A stretch of 64,000 bases of DNA from CAVVNP01 sp963800235. Its GTDB lineage: Bacteria > Actinomycetota > Acidimicrobiia > Acidimicrobiales > Iamiaceae. Below, piece by piece: positions 15,907 through 24,528 of this stretch. Each line of letters starts with the position of its first letter. Positions within the stretch are counted from its first letter, which is position 1. Position numbers and translations under genes: made by a program. The notes beneath the pieces are model-generated. The model was not told where the DNA came from. It saw nothing but the letters and a program-made list of their open reading frames with translations, and made no database searches. Where the stretch lies: positions 124,001-188,000 of the forward strand of contig CAWDAD010000001.1 in the NCBI GenBank assembly GCA_963800235.1, written 5' to 3'.

Positions 15907-16566
15907 ATAGCTGCGCCGTCGAACAACGAACCTCGGATCAACGATCGGATCCGGGCCCGAGAGGTCCGGCTGGTCGGACCCGACGGGGATCAGATCGGCA
16001 TCCGGACCCTGCCCGACGCCCTGAACTACGCCCGGGACCTGGAGCTCGACCTGGTCGAGGTGGCCGACAAGGCCAACCCGCCGGTCTGCCGGGTCATGGA
16101 CTACGGCAAGTACAAGTACGAGGCGGCGCAGAAGGCCAAGGAGTCCCGGCGCAAGAGCGTCAACGTGTCGATCAAGGAGATGAAGTACCGCCCCAAGATC
16201 GGCGGCGGCGACTTCGACACGAAGACCCGCAAGGTCGAGGGCTTCCTGGCCGAAGGCCACAAGGTGAAGGTCACGATCATGTTCCGCGGCCGCGAGACCA
16301 CCCACCCGGACCTGGGGCGCAACATCCTCGACCGGGTGGCCGAGGCGGTCTCCGACGTGGGCAAGGTCGAGGTGTACCCGAAGCTCGACGGCCCCCGGAA
16401 CATGATCATGGTGCTCGCCCCCGACCGACGGGCCCAGGCCGCCCACGCCGCCGCCCAGAAGCGGGGCGAGGAGGCCGAGGCCGAGGAGGTCGACCGGGCC
16501 ACCACCGAGCCGCCCTCCTCACCACCTCGAGCACTCGACCAGAACGGCTCGCAGCCACCGGCGTAG
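15907..16566 (+). CDS. infC: Translation initiation factor IF-3 (ATA start)
   Basis: A 219-residue IF-3. The N-terminal domain reads NNEPRINDRIRAREVRLVGPDG and ...LPDALNYARDLELDLVEV, the linker and C-domain KANPPVCRVMDYGKYKYE, KEMKYRPKIGGGDFDTK and HKVKVTIMFRGRE. The only possible start that keeps the conserved N-terminus is ATA at 15907: an in-frame TGA lies at 15898-15900 and no ATG, GTG or TTG occurs before 16060, which is far inside the protein. AGGAG lies nine bases upstream of the ATA. The non-standard codon fits the known self-limitation of infC, since IF-3 rejects such starts. The C-terminus carries an extra acidic tail of about 45 residues. Confidence 0.93.
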   Translation: MAAPSNNEPRINDRIRAREVRLVGPDGDQIGIRTLPDALNYARDLELDLVEVADKANPPVCRVMDYGKYKYEAAQKAKESRRKSVNVSIKEMKYRPKIGGGDFDTKTRKVEGFLAEGHKVKVTIMFRGRETTHPDLGRNILDRVAEAVSDVGKVEVYPKLDGPRNMIMVLAPDRRAQAAHAAAQKRGEEAEAEEVDRATTEPPSSPPRALDQNGSQPPA

Positions 16567-16643
16567 CGCCCGCCCGACCGGACGGGTGCCGAAACCCCCG
16601 CCCGATCGACCCGACCGAGCACCCCAAGGAGCACCACCCAGCC

Positions 16644-16838
16644 ATGCCCAAGATGAAGTCGCACCGCGGCGCTGCCAAGCGCTTCAAGGTCACCGGCAGC
16701 GGCAAGATCGTGCGCCGCAAGGCCTACAAGAACCACATCCTCGAGAAGAAGTCGCCCAAGCGCAAGCGCCACCTGGGCCAGATGGCCGAGGTCAGCGGAC
16801 CCGACCAGGACCGCATCCGCCGCCTGCTCGGGAAGTAG
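16644..16838 (+). CDS. rpmI: 50S ribosomal protein L35
   Basis: A 64-residue basic protein, MPKMKSHRGAAKRFKVTGSG at the start and the typical RKAYKNHILEKKSPKRKRHL core. It binds the 23S rRNA in the large subunit. AAGGAG lies upstream of the ATG. It is the middle gene of the infC-rpmI-rplT unit. Confidence 0.97.
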   Translation: MPKMKSHRGAAKRFKVTGSGKIVRRKAYKNHILEKKSPKRKRHLGQMAEVSGPDQDRIRRLLGK

Positions 16839-16901
16839 CCACCCGCCCGGCCACCGCAGCCGCCGGGCCGCCGCACCGTCCACCGTCGAAAGGAAGATCC
16901 C

Positions 16902-17267
16902 ATGGCCAGGGTCAAGCGCGCCGTCCACAGCAAGAAGCACCGCCGGGCCACCCTCGAGCGGGCCAAGGGGTACTACGGCAACAAGAGCCGGTCCTACCGG
17001 GCCGCCAACGAGCAGGTGATGCACTCCCTGCAGTACGCCTACCGCGATCGTCGGGCGCGCAAGGGCGAGCTGCGCAAGCTCTGGATCCAGCGGATCAACG
17101 CCGCCTGCCGGCAGAACGGCATCAGCTACAGCCGGTTCATCAACGGCCTGAAGCTGGCCGGTGTCGAGGTCGACCGCAAGGTCCTCGCCGACCTGGCCGT
17201 CACCGACGCCACCGCCTTCGCCGGCCTGGTGAAGGTCGCGACCGACGCCCTGCCCGCCGCCTCCTGA
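16902..17267 (+). CDS. rplT: 50S ribosomal protein L20
   Basis: A 121-residue protein that nucleates large-subunit assembly. Starts MARVKRAVHSKKHRRATLER with the basic N-terminal extension, then AKGYYGNKSRSYRAANEQV and RRARKGELRKLWIQRINAA. AAAGGA precedes the ATG by a normal distance. L20 is the usual repressor of this operon. The rRNA methyltransferase gene follows after 19 bases. Confidence 0.97.
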   Translation: MARVKRAVHSKKHRRATLERAKGYYGNKSRSYRAANEQVMHSLQYAYRDRRARKGELRKLWIQRINAACRQNGISYSRFINGLKLAGVEVDRKVLADLAVTDATAFAGLVKVATDALPAAS

Positions 17268-17286
17268 CCAGGCGCGAGCGGGCGGG

Positions 17287-18090
17287 CTGCGACCGCTCTC
17301 GGCCCGCAACCCCCGTGTCGCCCGACTCGCCCGGCTCGCCCGTCACGCCACCGAGCGCGACGAGGCGGGCCTGGCCGTGGTCGAGGGACCGACCCTCGTC
17401 GCCGACGCGGCGGTGGCCGGTCTTCTCGTCCGCGAGCTGTTCGTGGAGCCGGGGGCGACCGAGCGCCCCGAGGTCGCCGCGGCGGTGCGGGCCGCCCTGG
17501 CCGCAGGGGCCGAGGGCTTCGAGCTCGACCGCCCGCTGCGGGGCCACACCCACGTCACCAGCCCCAACGGCCTGGTGGCGGTGGTCCGCCGACCGGCCGA
17601 GGCGGCGCCGGTCCCGTCTGCCGGTGCGCTCGTCCTGGTGCTGGTCGCGGTGGCCGATCCCGGCAACGTCGGCACCCTGGTGCGGGTGGCCGAGGTGAGC
17701 GGGGCGGCATCGGTCCTCTGCACCGCCGGCAGCGCCGACCCCTGGTCGCCCAAGTGCGTGCGGTCCTCGGCGGGCTCGGTGTTCCGGGTCCCGGTCCGGG
17801 CCCGCGTCGACGCGGCCGAGGCCCTCGACGAACTGGGGCGGGCGGGCTTCCGGCGGGTCGGCTCCCGGGCGGTGGACGGCGTCGAGCTCGACGACGCCGA
17901 CCTGACGGGGTCGGTGGCCCTGGTGCTCGGCAACGAGGCCCACGGCCTGCCCGACGACCTGCGGCGGCACCTCGACCTCGACGTGACCATCGCCATGGCC
18001 GGCCGGGCCGAGTCGCTGAACGTGGCCATGGCCGGCGCCATCGTGGCGCATCGCGCCCACTCCCAGCGCCGATCGGCGGGGGCGGCGTAG
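17287..18090 (+). CDS. SPOUT-family rRNA 2'-O-methyltransferase (TsnR/SpoU type), CTG start inferred
   Basis: A TrmH/SpoU-class methyltransferase placed, as in mycobacteria (tsnR), just after rplT. The trefoil-knot SAM motifs are visible: LVLVLVAVADPGNVGTLVRV, ALVLGNEAHGLPDDL and the C-terminal AESLNVAMAGAIVAHRA. An N-terminal substrate domain begins LSARNPRVARLARLARHA and continues to LAVVEGPTLV. That stretch is in frame only upstream of the first standard start (GTG 17377). Between the in-frame stop at 17230-17232 and that GTG, the near-cognate codons are CTG at 17287 and at 17371; only 17287 keeps the conserved N-terminus, so it is proposed. If the GTG is used, 30 residues of the N-domain are lost. 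Confidence 0.85.
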   Translation: MRPLSARNPRVARLARLARHATERDEAGLAVVEGPTLVADAAVAGLLVRELFVEPGATERPEVAAAVRAALAAGAEGFELDRPLRGHTHVTSPNGLVAVVRRPAEAAPVPSAGALVLVLVAVADPGNVGTLVRVAEVSGAASVLCTAGSADPWSPKCVRSSAGSVFRVPVRARVDAAEALDELGRAGFRRVGSRAVDGVELDDADLTGSVALVLGNEAHGLPDDLRRHLDLDVTIAMAGRAESLNVAMAGAIVAHRAHSQRRSAGAA

Positions 18091-18806
18091 TGGAGCGGCC
18101 CGAGCACGACCTCGACGCCATGGAGATCGTCTCCACCGTCGGCCACGAGCTGCGCACCCCGCTCACCTCGATCAAGGGGTTCACCTCCCTGCTGCTGAAC
18201 CGGTGGGACCGGCTGCCCGACGTCGAGAAGCGCCGGCTGCTCGAGCAGGTCGACCACGACGCCGACCGGGTCACCCGCATGCTCGGCGAGCTGCTCGACA
18301 TCAGCCGGTTGCAGGCCGGTCGGCTCCACCTGCGCATCGGGCTGGTCGACGTCGGTGCCCTGGCCCGCTCCACCGTCGACCGGCTGGCCGCTGCCTACCC
18401 CGAGCTGCGGGTCGCCTTCTCCCCGCCGGACCCGCCGGTCGAGGTGTGGGCCGACGCCGACAAGGTCGAGCAGGTGCTCACCAACCTGCTGGAGAACGCG
18501 TGCAAGTACGCCGATCCCGGCCACGTCGAGCTCACGGTGGCCGCCGGCGAGGACGGCGGGGCGCTGGTCGAGGTCCGCGACCGGGGCGAGGGCATCCCCG
18601 CCGACGACCTGCCGGCGGTGTTCGAGCAGTTCTTCCAGCGGGAGGAGGGCCGGCCGAGCGGCACCGGGCTCGGCCTCTGGATCAGCCGGGGCCTGGTCGA
18701 GGCCCACGGCGGCCGGATCTGGGTGGCCTCCGAGCCCGGCGAGGGCAGCACCTTCGCCTTCACCCTCCCGGCCGGGGTCGCCCCCGACGGCGCCCCGACG
18801 AACTGA
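18090..18806 (+). CDS. Sensorless cytoplasmic histidine kinase
   Basis: A 238-residue protein that is only a kinase core. The H-box is STVGHELRTPLTSIKGF with His19 as the phosphorylation site, followed by a DHp helix pair; then N-box NLLENACKYA, G1 DRGEGIP, F-box FEQFFQ and G2 GTGLGLWISRGLVEAHGG of the HATPase domain. There is no transmembrane segment, PAS, GAF or HAMP domain, and no response regulator gene anywhere in the window. The GTG start overlaps the rRNA methyltransferase stop by one base and pheS follows after 37 bases, so it is embedded in a translation operon. Partner and signal unknown. Confidence 0.88.
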   Translation: MERPEHDLDAMEIVSTVGHELRTPLTSIKGFTSLLLNRWDRLPDVEKRRLLEQVDHDADRVTRMLGELLDISRLQAGRLHLRIGLVDVGALARSTVDRLAAAYPELRVAFSPPDPPVEVWADADKVEQVLTNLLENACKYADPGHVELTVAAGEDGGALVEVRDRGEGIPADDLPAVFEQFFQREEGRPSGTGLGLWISRGLVEAHGGRIWVASEPGEGSTFAFTLPAGVAPDGAPTN

Positions 18807-18843
18807 TTTGGCGCCGTTCTCGCGCGACCGGCAGGGTTCTTCG

Positions 18844-19875
18844 GTGATCGAGGACATCGAGCGGATCCGGTCGCAGGCGGCGACGGCGGTGGCCGGCAGC
18901 GCCTCCCTCGAGGACCTCAAGGCCCTCGACGCCGAGCTGCTCGGCAAGCGCTCCGAGCTGTCCGCGCTGAAGAAGGGCCTCGGCCGGCTCGACGCCGACG
19001 AGCGCCGTCGGGTCGGGCAGGCCCTGAACGCCGCCCAGGACGAGGTGCGACAGCTGCTGGCCGAGCGCCGCGCGCTGCTCGACGCCGAGGCCAGGGTCGA
19101 GCAGCTCGCCGCCGAGCGCCTCGACCTGACCGAGGTGGTCCGCACCCGCCGGGCCGGTCACGTGCACCTGGTGACCCAGGCGCTCAACCGGCTCGAGGAC
19201 GTCTTCGTCGGCATGGGCTTCACCGTGGCGGAGGGGCCGGAGGTCGAGGACGACTGGCACAACTTCGGGGCCCTCAACTTCCCGCCCGGGCACCCCGCCC
19301 GGGACATGTACGACACCCTCTACGTCGACCTGGGCGAGCCCGGCTCCACCCTGCTGCGCACCCACACCTCGCCGGTGCAGATCCGCTACATGGAGCAGCA
19401 CGGCCCGCCCATCTACGCGGTGATGCCCGGTCGGGTGTTCCGCAGCGACACCGCCGACGCCAGCCACATGCCGGTGTTCCACCAGATCGAGGGGCTGGTC
19501 GTGGACCGGGGCATCACCTTCGGTCACCTGGCCGGCACCATCGACGCCTTCACCCGCGCCTACTTCGGCGGCGAGATCGACTCGCGCCTGCGCCCGTCGT
19601 ACTTCCCCTTCACCGAGCCCTCGGCCGAGTTCGACATCAACTGCCCGCAGTGCCGCGGGGCCGGGTGCAAGAGCTGCGGCAACACCGGGTGGCTCGAGCT
19701 GGGGGGCTGCGGCATGGTGCACCCGAACGTGCTCGCCGCCGGCGGCATCGACGCCGAGGAGCACAGCGGCTTCGCCTTCGGCTTCGGCATCGACCGGCTG
19801 GCCACCTCGCGCCACGGCGTCGACGACATCCGGGACCTGTTCACCAACGACATCCGCGTCCTCGAGCAGTTCTGA
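18844..19875 (+). CDS. pheS: Phenylalanine-tRNA ligase alpha subunit
   Basis: A 343-residue class II synthetase subunit. The N-terminal 90 residues form the tRNA-binding coiled coil. The core shows GFTVAEGPEVEDDWHNFGAL (motif 1), TLLRTHTSPVQIRYM and RVFRSDTADASHMPVFHQIE (motif 2), and GFAFGFGIDRL (motif 3). A zinc-ribbon-like insertion with four cysteines (CPQC ... GC, KSC) lies in the C-terminal part near residues 260-275, a variation seen in some bacterial PheS. GTG start chosen because it gives the family N-terminus; pheT follows after 63 bases. Confidence 0.96.
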   Translation: MIEDIERIRSQAATAVAGSASLEDLKALDAELLGKRSELSALKKGLGRLDADERRRVGQALNAAQDEVRQLLAERRALLDAEARVEQLAAERLDLTEVVRTRRAGHVHLVTQALNRLEDVFVGMGFTVAEGPEVEDDWHNFGALNFPPGHPARDMYDTLYVDLGEPGSTLLRTHTSPVQIRYMEQHGPPIYAVMPGRVFRSDTADASHMPVFHQIEGLVVDRGITFGHLAGTIDAFTRAYFGGEIDSRLRPSYFPFTEPSAEFDINCPQCRGAGCKSCGNTGWLELGGCGMVHPNVLAAGGIDAEEHSGFAFGFGIDRLATSRHGVDDIRDLFTNDIRVLEQF

Positions 19876-19938
19876 GGTGGACGTGATGCGAGCTCGTGCC
19901 CACGGCGCCCCGCGCCGCCCGCACGGAAGGGGCGGCCG

Positions 19939-22320
19939 GTGAAGGTCCTGCTCTCCTGGCTGCGCGAGATGGCACCGCTCGAGCAGAGCCCGGCGGTCAT
20001 CGGCGACACCCTGAGCGACCTCGGCACCCCGGTCGAGTCGATGCGCCGGGTCGGCGAGGGGCTCGACGGCGCGGTCGTCGCCGAGGTGCTCGACCTGCGA
20101 CCCCATCCCGACGCCGACCGCATCCAGCTGGTCGACGTCGACGCCGGCGACGGCGACGCCCTGCAGATCTGCTGCGGCGCCTTCAACATGGCCGTGGGCG
20201 ACAAGGTGCCCCTGGCCACCCTGGGCACCACCATGCCGAGCGGCATGGTCATCGAGCGCCGCAAGCTGCGGGGCGAGTGGTCGAACGGCATGCTGTGCTC
20301 CGCCGCCGAGCTCGGGCTCAGCGCCGACCACGAGGGCATCCTGATCCTCGGCGGCGACCCGGCCGCCGGGACGCCGCTGGCCGAGGCGCTCGGCGTGCGT
20401 GCCGACGTCCTCTACGACCTCGAGGTCAACCCCAACCGGCCCGACGCCATGTCGGTGGCGGGCCTGGCCCGTGACCTGGCCGCCCGGCTGGGCGTGCCCT
20501 TCGCCCTCCCGGCCCCCGCGGCGGTGCCGACGCGGGCCGGGGGACCGGCTCCCGGCGTCGAGATCGTCGACGCGCAGGGGTGCGGGCGCTTCACCGCCGA
20601 CGTGCTGAGCGGGGTGCAGGTGGGTTCGTCGCCGGCGTGGCTGGCCAACCGGCTGACCCTGCTCGGCATGCGCCCGATCAACACCCTGGTCGACATCTCC
20701 AACTACGTGATGCTCGAGCTGGGCCAGCCCAACCACCCCTACGACCGCGCGACCGTCGCCGGCGACGGCTTCCGCATCCGGCGGGCCGCCCACGGCGAGC
20801 AGCTCGTCACCCTCGACGACGTCACCCGCACCTTCACCGCTGACGACCTGCTGATCTGCGACGCGACCGACGTCCCGATCGGCATCGCCGGGGTCATGGG
20901 CGGCGCCGCCTGCGAGATCGGCCCGTCCACCACCGAGGTGCTGGTCGAGCTGGCCTGGTTCGACCCCCTGTCGGTCGCCAAGACCTCCCGCCGCCTCAAC
21001 CTGCGCAGCGAGGCCTCGTCGCGGTTCGAGAAGGGCTGCGACCCCGAGGTGCTCGAGCTGGCCGCCGCCCGGTTCGCCGAGCTGGCCCACGACCTGGCCG
21101 GCGCCGAACGGGGGGGCGAGCTCGTGGACCGGCGGGGCGAGCTCCCGGCGCGGCCACGCGTGCGGGTCCGCACCCCCCGGGTCAACCAGATCCTGGGCAC
21201 CGACCTCGACCGCCGCGCCATCGCCGGTTGCCTCGATCCCATCGGCTTCGTCACCACCGCGGTCGACGGCGACGCCGATCCGTCGCCGGGCGGCGGTGAC
21301 CTCGAGGTCGCCATCCCGTCGTGGCGGCTCGACAGCAGCACCGAGATCGACGTGATCGAGGAGGTCGCCCGCCTCCACGGCTACGGCAACATCCCGCGCT
21401 CGGTGCCGCCCGCCACCCGCACCGGGCGGCTCGACGAGCGCCAGCAGGCCCGCCGCCGGCTCCGCTCGGCGCTGGTGGGCCTCGGGCTGTCCGAGGCCAT
21501 GCCGCTGCCCTTCCTCGCCCCGGGCCAGCTCGCCCGGGCCGGGCTCGCCGACGAGGGGATCACCCTGACCAACCCCCTGGTCGCCGAGGAATCGGTGCTG
21601 CGCACGTCGCTGCTGCCGGGGCTGCTGGCCTCGCTCGCCTACAACGCCTCGCACCGCAACCTGGGCGTGGGCCTCTACGAGCTCGGCCACGTCTTCAACC
21701 GGCCCCCGGTGGGTCAGCCGCTGCCGGACGAGCAGGAGCACCTGGCCGTCGCCCTCGGCGACCGCGACGCCACCGACGCCGTCCAGACGTGGTGGGTCCT
21801 GGCCGAGACGCTGGCCGTGCCCGACGTCGAGCTGGTGGCCGCCGAGCGACCCGGGCTGCACCCGACCCGCAGCGCGGCGGTGGTGGTCGGCGGCGTCGAC
21901 GTCGGCTCGGTCGGAGAGGTCGATCCCGGGGTGCGCGCCGCCCACGAGCTGCAGGGTCCGGTCGGCTGGCTCGAGGTCAGCCTCGACCGGCTGCTGGCGC
22001 TCCCGCACGGCGACCGGCCCTACCGCAAGGTGAGCCGGTTCCCGTCGAGCGACGTCGACCTGGCCTTCGAGCTCGACGAGGGCACCCCGGCCGCCGCCCT
22101 GGAGCGCACCCTGGCCCGTGCCGCCGGCGAGCTGCTCAGCCGGCTCGAGCTGATCGACGTGTTCCGCGGCGATCCGGTGCCGGCCGGGCGTCGCAGCCTG
22201 GCCTACCGGCTGCGCCTCCAGGCGACCGACCGGACCCTGACCGCCGAGGATGTGGCCGAGGTCCGCCGCCGCTGCATCGACGCCGCCGAGGCGTCGCTGC
22301 CCGCCACCCTCCGGGGCTGA
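19939..22320 (+). CDS. pheT: Phenylalanine-tRNA ligase beta subunit
   Basis: A 793-residue subunit of the (alpha-beta)2 enzyme. N-terminal EMAP-like tRNA-binding domain (KVLLSWLREMAPL, then EVLDLRPHPDADRIQLVDVD), B3/B4 editing domain (LVDISNYVMLELGQPNHPYD), B5 domain, the catalytic-like core (RLNLRSEASSRFEKGCDPE) and a C-terminal FDX-ACB anticodon domain (RKVSRFPSSDVDLAFELDE ... DVFRGDPVPAGRRSLAYRL). Length is normal. GTG start follows a GGAAGGGG ribosome site. Confidence 0.96.
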   Translation: MKVLLSWLREMAPLEQSPAVIGDTLSDLGTPVESMRRVGEGLDGAVVAEVLDLRPHPDADRIQLVDVDAGDGDALQICCGAFNMAVGDKVPLATLGTTMPSGMVIERRKLRGEWSNGMLCSAAELGLSADHEGILILGGDPAAGTPLAEALGVRADVLYDLEVNPNRPDAMSVAGLARDLAARLGVPFALPAPAAVPTRAGGPAPGVEIVDAQGCGRFTADVLSGVQVGSSPAWLANRLTLLGMRPINTLVDISNYVMLELGQPNHPYDRATVAGDGFRIRRAAHGEQLVTLDDVTRTFTADDLLICDATDVPIGIAGVMGGAACEIGPSTTEVLVELAWFDPLSVAKTSRRLNLRSEASSRFEKGCDPEVLELAAARFAELAHDLAGAERGGELVDRRGELPARPRVRVRTPRVNQILGTDLDRRAIAGCLDPIGFVTTAVDGDADPSPGGGDLEVAIPSWRLDSSTEIDVIEEVARLHGYGNIPRSVPPATRTGRLDERQQARRRLRSALVGLGLSEAMPLPFLAPGQLARAGLADEGITLTNPLVAEESVLRTSLLPGLLASLAYNASHRNLGVGLYELGHVFNRPPVGQPLPDEQEHLAVALGDRDATDAVQTWWVLAETLAVPDVELVAAERPGLHPTRSAAVVVGGVDVGSVGEVDPGVRAAHELQGPVGWLEVSLDRLLALPHGDRPYRKVSRFPSSDVDLAFELDEGTPAAALERTLARAAGELLSRLELIDVFRGDPVPAGRRSLAYRLRLQATDRTLTAEDVAEVRRRCIDAAEASLPATLRG

Positions 22321-22352
22321 TCCCTGCCCGGTCGCGGGGTGTGACGGAGGTC

Positions 22353-22372
22353 GCGTCAAGAGGGCGTCAAGA
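22353..22372 (+). repeat. Direct repeat GCGTCAAGA upstream of the first KimA-like gene
   Basis: Two copies of GCGTCAAGA start at 22353 and 22364, 11 bases apart, about one helical turn. The reverse complement of the first seven bases, TTGACGC, occurs at 24491-24497 before the second paralogue, where it can also be read as a -35 box. It may be an operator, but the motif is short. Confidence 0.35.
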
Positions 22373-22410
22373 TCTCCCCGTCGGCGCGGAACCCGGTGTT
22401 GACTGACCGC

Positions 22411-24423
22411 GTGACGGTCGTTGCGGAGCCCGACGCCTCCTCCGAACCCTCGAAGACCGCCGGGCCGGGGCCCCTGCCGGCACGCTCGGCGAACGTCATC
22501 CCCGAGACGGCGCGCTACCGGGCCAAGCGACGGCTCCTCGGCCCGGCGCTCACGACCGACCAGCTCGAGCACGAGCGGTTGGGCAAGCCGACCGCCCTGG
22601 CGGTGTTCTCGTCGGACGCGCTGTCGTCGACCGCCTACGCCTCGGAGGAGATCATCCGGGTGCTGGTGCCGGCCATCGGCTTCGCGGCCTTCACCACCTA
22701 CCTCAACTGGATCACCGGCGCCATGGTCGGCGTGCTGGTGATCCTGATGATCAGCTACCGGCAGACCATCAAGGCCTACCCCTCCGCCGGCGGCGCCTAC
22801 ATCGTCACCAAGGACAACCTCGGGCTCCTGCCCGCCCAGGTGGCCGGTGTCGCCCTGCTCACCGACTACATCCTCACCGTCGCCGTCTCGGTCTCGGCCG
22901 GCGTGGCCGCCACGTACTCGGCGTTCCCCGCCCTCTACCCGTACCGGGTGCCGGTCGCCCTGTCGTTCATCGCCCTCATCGCCTGGGGCAACCTGCGGGG
23001 GGTGAAGGAGTCGGGCCGGCTCTTCGCCATCCCGACCTACGCCTTCCTCCTCTCGATGTTCACCATGATCATCGTCGGGGTGACCCGCCTGGTCCTGGGC
23101 GGCCTGCACCACACCCCGATCCCCAAGGACCACATCGCCATCGCCGGCAGCAAGGGCGGCCCGCTCATCGTGGCGGCGACGGTGTACCTGGTGCTGCACG
23201 CCTTCGCCTCCGGCGGGGCGGCCATGACCGGCGTCGAGGCCATCTCCAACGGCGTGCCGGCCTTCAAGAAGCCCGAGTGGCGCAACGCCCGCTTCACCCT
23301 GATGGTCATGGGCGTCAGCCTCGGCTTCATGTTCCTCGGCATCTCGTTCCTGGCCAGCCGGCTCTGGACGGTCCCGAGCGACCAGGCGACGGTGATCTCC
23401 CAGGTGGCTCGGGGGGTCTTCGGCAACGGCGCCGGCGGGGACGTGATCTTCTACTTCATCCAGGGCGCCACCATGTTCATCCTGGTGCTGGCGGCGAACA
23501 CCTCCTTCGCCGACTTCCCCCGGCTGGCCAGCTTCCACGCCGACGACGCCTTCATGCCGAAGCAGCTCACCAAGCGGGGCCACCGCCTGGTGTTCTCCAA
23601 CGGCATCATCTTCCTGGCCGTCGCCGCCGCCGTGCTGGTGGTGCTCTTCGGCGCCGACGTCACCCACCTCATCCCGCTCTACGCCATCGGCGTGTTCACC
23701 AGCTTCACCCTCTCGCAGGCCGGCATGGCCCGGCGGCACCTGCGGATCCGCGAGCGGGGGTGGCGCCTCGGCCTGCTGATCAACGGGGGCGGCTCGCTGG
23801 CCACCGGCGTCGTGACCATCGTGATCGCGGTGACCAAGTTCACCGGCGGGGCCTGGTTCATCATGATCCTCGTCCCGATCCTGGTGGTGCTGCTCGTCCG
23901 GCTGAACCACACCTACGAAGCCGAGACCTCCGAGCTCGAGTCCGAGGCCAGGGCGGCCGCCACCGCCCCGATCCTGCGGCGCCACTCGGTGCTGGTGCTC
24001 GTCGACCGGCTCGACCGCTCGACGGCGAGGGCCATCCAGTACGCCCGGACCCTCGTGCCCGACGAGTTGCGAGCGGTCCACGCCGCCATCGACGTGGCCC
24101 GGGCGCGCGACCTGGCCGAGGAGTGGACGGAGCTGGGCCTGCAGCGGCTGCCGCTCGAGATCGTCGACTGCCCCGACCGGCGCATCGAGCGGGCGGTGCT
24201 CGAGGTCGTGACCGACGAGGTCGCCGACGGCAACACCGAGGTCAGCGTGCTGATCCCGAAGCGCCAGTACCGCCACTTCTGGGAGCGCTTCCTGCACGAC
24301 CGGACCGCCGACAGCATCGCCCGGGCGTGCGAGGGCGTGCCCCACGCCAACGTCACCTTCGTGCCCTACCACCTGGGCCAGATCGGGCTCAGCGAGCTCG
24401 ACGGGGAGGTCGAGGTCGGCTGA
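22411..24423 (+). CDS. KimA-like potassium/amino-acid transporter (APC superfamily), copy 1
   Basis: A 670-residue membrane protein with about twelve membrane segments between roughly residues 75 and 505, followed by a cytoplasmic universal-stress-like domain (from about residue 525, HSVLVLVDRLDRSTARAIQY). The amino-terminal DQLEHERLGKPTALAVFSSD and the KAYPSAGGAYIVTKDN segment are typical of KimA/YdaO-type high-affinity K+ importers, so potassium uptake is the best guess; amino-acid transport is the alternative. GTG 22411 is chosen because its surroundings (GTGTTNACT ... GTGACGG) align with the start of the paralogue downstream; an in-frame GTG at 22396 is possible. No c-di-AMP riboswitch is visible. 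Confidence 0.8.
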   Translation: MTVVAEPDASSEPSKTAGPGPLPARSANVIPETARYRAKRRLLGPALTTDQLEHERLGKPTALAVFSSDALSSTAYASEEIIRVLVPAIGFAAFTTYLNWITGAMVGVLVILMISYRQTIKAYPSAGGAYIVTKDNLGLLPAQVAGVALLTDYILTVAVSVSAGVAATYSAFPALYPYRVPVALSFIALIAWGNLRGVKESGRLFAIPTYAFLLSMFTMIIVGVTRLVLGGLHHTPIPKDHIAIAGSKGGPLIVAATVYLVLHAFASGGAAMTGVEAISNGVPAFKKPEWRNARFTLMVMGVSLGFMFLGISFLASRLWTVPSDQATVISQVARGVFGNGAGGDVIFYFIQGATMFILVLAANTSFADFPRLASFHADDAFMPKQLTKRGHRLVFSNGIIFLAVAAAVLVVLFGADVTHLIPLYAIGVFTSFTLSQAGMARRHLRIRERGWRLGLLINGGGSLATGVVTIVIAVTKFTGGAWFIMILVPILVVLLVRLNHTYEAETSELESEARAAATAPILRRHSVLVLVDRLDRSTARAIQYARTLVPDELRAVHAAIDVARARDLAEEWTELGLQRLPLEIVDCPDRRIERAVLEVVTDEVADGNTEVSVLIPKRQYRHFWERFLHDRTADSIARACEGVPHANVTFVPYHLGQIGLSELDGEVEVG

Positions 24424-24528
24424 CCCGGCGCCCCCGCCGCGCCGCTCGCCGGTCCCGGCCGGCTCGATCGCAGAAGGTCTCCGGCACACGTTGACGCATC
24501 TCGCCGGTGCCGTGTTCACTGTCGCCCT

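Noticed and set aside
22321..22410. A c-di-AMP (ydaO) riboswitch before the KimA-like gene, as in Bacillus
   Set aside because: The interval is only 90 bases, too short for that riboswitch, and its conserved core is not present.
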